Under the pieces are notes generated by a model. It was not told the DNA's origin. It did no database searches and worked only from the letters and a program-made list of their open reading frames with translations. A DNA stretch of 7,959 nucleotides from JAANXG01 sp049583715 (GTDB lineage: Bacteria > Pseudomonadota > Gammaproteobacteria > Arenicellales > JAANXG01), in assembly GCA_049583715.1 (NCBI GenBank), contig JBAUWJ010000303.1, positions 1 to 7,959 of the forward strand, read 5' to 3'. The translations under genes and the position numbers were made by a program. Positions 6,566-7,959 of the stretch are shown piece after piece (the stretch's first letter is position 1; each line of letters begins with the position of its first letter).

Positions 6566-6721
6566 GTAGTTCAATCTGCGGTGTTTTGAGCCTCCGGCCT
6601 CCATGCAGTTTTTGGAACTCCGGCATGACGGCTCTCCCGGATCTCCTGGGGTTGTGATATCTTAGAAATCAATGCGTTAAAAGTCGCATCCCGCTAGAAC
6701 CTCATCTGAACGCTATCCATA
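6566..6721. other. Non-coding gap between the operon and the transposase
   Basis: I see no gene, clear terminator or RNA here. The part up to about 6629 is unassigned, and the rest is probably the left end of the ISL3-type element. No Shine-Dalgarno sequence is visible before the transposase start, and the best promoter-like pattern (TTGTGA at 6652-6657 with a poor -10) is weak. Confidence 0.4.
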
Positions 6722-7959
6722 ATGATGTTTGACAAAGAGACCCTGCAGACGCTGTTGAACCTCCCTGATATCGCGATTGATCGCGTGGCGCTCGCTGCGC
6801 GTAAGACGATCAAGATCTATCTCCATAGCACCCTGGAGGGGACGCACTGTCACTGTTGCGGTCAGCCGATTGAGCATTATTACGGACTGGGTCAGGAAAT
6901 TGCGCTGCGCCATTTACCTTTGGGTGAGTACCAAGTCGTTCTGGTTCTGTGCCCCAAACGCTATCAATGCCGCCGCTGCGAGGGACATCCCACGACGAGC
7001 CAAACGCTGCCGTGGTATACGCCGCGCGCTTCGGTGACAAAGGCCTTCGAGCAGCAGATGCTGCTGGAGCTGATTAACAGCACGCTCGAGGATGTGAGCC
7101 GCAAGCATGCCATTGGTGTCGATGTGCTGCAGGGCATCCTGGACCGGCGCATTACGCCTGAGGTCGATTGGCACGCGATCCAGACGCTGGAGGTCATTGG
7201 TATCGATGAAATTGCCTTGAAAAAAGGCCATCGTGATTTCGTGGTCATGATCAGCGCCTATGTCAATGATCAGCTGCGTGTTATCGGCTTGCTCGGGGAG
7301 CGCACCAAGGCTGCCGTAGAGGCATTTTTTCGCAGTATTCCCAAGCGCTTACGGCGCACCGTCGGCGTCGTCTGCTCGGATCTCTATCACGGCTTCATCG
7401 GCGCCGCCAAGGCGGTGTTTGGTCGGCGCGTCCTCCTCTGCGCGCATCGCTTCCATGTCGCTCGCCTCTCTCGGGAAGGGCTTGAGACACTGCGCAAGCG
7501 CGAGTTTAGACGGCTGCGTAAAACGCTCTCCAAGGAGGGCCTCGATAAGCTCAAGAATGCGCATTGGATTCTGCGCCGTCGGCGTGCCGACCTCACCGCC
7601 GATGAGCGGCGTATCCTCAATCGCCTCTTTACCCACTCACCGAAACTGAAAGAAGCATACGAAGGGTGTGGCCTCAACATAATGTACGTAAAGAGGAACC
7701 CATGGGCGCGGGTCTACAAGACCCCCCGGAAGCACCGCGGAGACCGGTCTGGATTATGCGGAGGCCGCACCCTCAATAACCATTTCGAGGAAATCACGAA
7801 TTATTTCACCGGTCGCCATACCAGCGGCTTCGTCGAAGGCCTTAACAATAATACTACTTTGTTACCTTCAAGCAAGCCGCTGATTATATGGGTATTTTTG
7901 GTGAGGCTGGATCTTCATTATTCCCAGTATGGTTTTGGCGATCATTGACGAATATTAAT
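6630..7959 (+). mobile_element. ISL3-family insertion sequence, left end and transposase; right end outside window
   Basis: The transposase at 6722-7948 defines the element. GGCTCTCCCGGATCTCC starting at 6630 resembles the GGCTCT/GGTTCT termini common in ISL3-family elements and lies 92 bp before the transposase, a usual distance. No reverse complement of it occurs before the window ends, so the inverted repeat and the expected 8-bp target duplication cannot be confirmed. The left boundary is tentative; the presence of the element is not. Confidence 0.5.
6722..7948 (+). CDS. ISL3-family DDE transposase with scrambled C-terminus
   Basis: The 408-residue frame begins at the first of two adjacent ATGs. 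An N-terminal zinc-binding module has CHCC (43-46) and CRRC (83-86). The catalytic core shows Asp162 in GIDEIALKKGH, Asp220 in VCSDLYHGF and Glu372 in SGFVEGLNN, each in the expected ISL3 context, with RFHVA (243-247) and LFTHSPKLKEAY (302-313) also typical. Two parts look damaged. Residues 314-350 do not match the family; the +2 frame near 7687 reads RKEE as expected there, and the stretch is shorter than usual, which suggests compensating small indels. After EGLNN (about 7850) the family's KxxKRRxYGxF-like tail is lost, although the frame beginning at about 7876 still reads YGYF between stop codons. The element is thus likely inactive, unless the indels are sequencing errors. Intact ISL3 transposases are about 400-440 residues long. 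Confidence 0.85.
   Translation: MMFDKETLQTLLNLPDIAIDRVALAARKTIKIYLHSTLEGTHCHCCGQPIEHYYGLGQEIALRHLPLGEYQVVLVLCPKRYQCRRCEGHPTTSQTLPWYTPRASVTKAFEQQMLLELINSTLEDVSRKHAIGVDVLQGILDRRITPEVDWHAIQTLEVIGIDEIALKKGHRDFVVMISAYVNDQLRVIGLLGERTKAAVEAFFRSIPKRLRRTVGVVCSDLYHGFIGAAKAVFGRRVLLCAHRFHVARLSREGLETLRKREFRRLRKTLSKEGLDKLKNAHWILRRRRADLTADERRILNRLFTHSPKLKEAYEGCGLNIMYVKRNPWARVYKTPRKHRGDRSGLCGGRTLNNHFEEITNYFTGRHTSGFVEGLNNNTTLLPSSKPLIIWVFLVRLDLHYSQYGFGDH

Noticed and set aside
6346..6657. Plus-strand 103-codon frame across the end of the NACHT gene
   Set aside because: Most of it is out of frame inside the FGE domain, and the tail shows no recognisable sequence; it is probably a shadow.
6290..6720. Diversity-generating retroelement (variable repeat at the FGE end, template repeat downstream)
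   Set aside because: No reverse transcriptase, accessory gene or template repeat is present in the window, and no adenine-biased near-duplicate of the FGE 3' end was seen.
1..7959. tRNA, rRNA or CRISPR array
   Set aside because: No regularly spaced direct repeats and no cloverleaf or conserved rRNA segments were noticed on reading both strands.

Overview
The window is high-GC bacterial DNA carrying one compact three-gene operon flanked by mobile-element sequence. The GC-rich coding and the ISL3-type transposase fit a proteobacterium, but the taxon cannot be fixed from this sequence.

Layout. 1-108 is the C-terminal end of a gene that starts outside the window, possibly a transposase. 109-453 is an AT-richer stretch without a convincing gene; it holds a candidate sigma70 promoter, a long-range inverted repeat and a GU-containing hairpin. 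454-6506 is the operon, all on the + strand: a small Trypco1 (trypsin-co-occurring domain 1) protein; an 815-residue protein with an intact trypsin-like protease domain, a helical effector-associated-like domain and a degenerate STAND/AAA-like NTPase region; and a 1096-residue protein with a possible degenerate TIR-like N-terminus, an intact NACHT NTPase and a C-terminal formylglycine-generating-enzyme (FGE)-like domain without the catalytic cysteines. The last two genes overlap by 23 bp. A fourth reading frame starts at a TAATG junction behind a well-placed GGAG but stops after 19 codons. 6566-6721 is non-coding and probably includes the left end of an ISL3-family element. Its transposase (6722-7948) is intact through both DDE aspartates but scrambled near its C-terminus; the right end of the element is outside the window.

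How the genes may work together. Trypsin, EAD, Trypco, NACHT and FGE modules recur together in predicted NTP-dependent bacterial conflict (immunity or programmed-death) systems identified by comparative genomics. The most economical model, which is inference, is that the NACHT protein uses its FGE/C-type-lectin-like domain as a sensor, oligomerises with ATP or GTP, and activates the trypsin-like effector through adaptor domains, with the Trypco1 protein as cofactor, regulator or substrate. The unusual points are the accumulation of apparently dead enzyme folds (pseudo-NTPase, possible pseudo-TIR, cysteine-less FGE) around one intact protease and one intact NACHT, a C8 tract at the junction between the protease half and the pseudo-NTPase half, and the truncated fourth frame.
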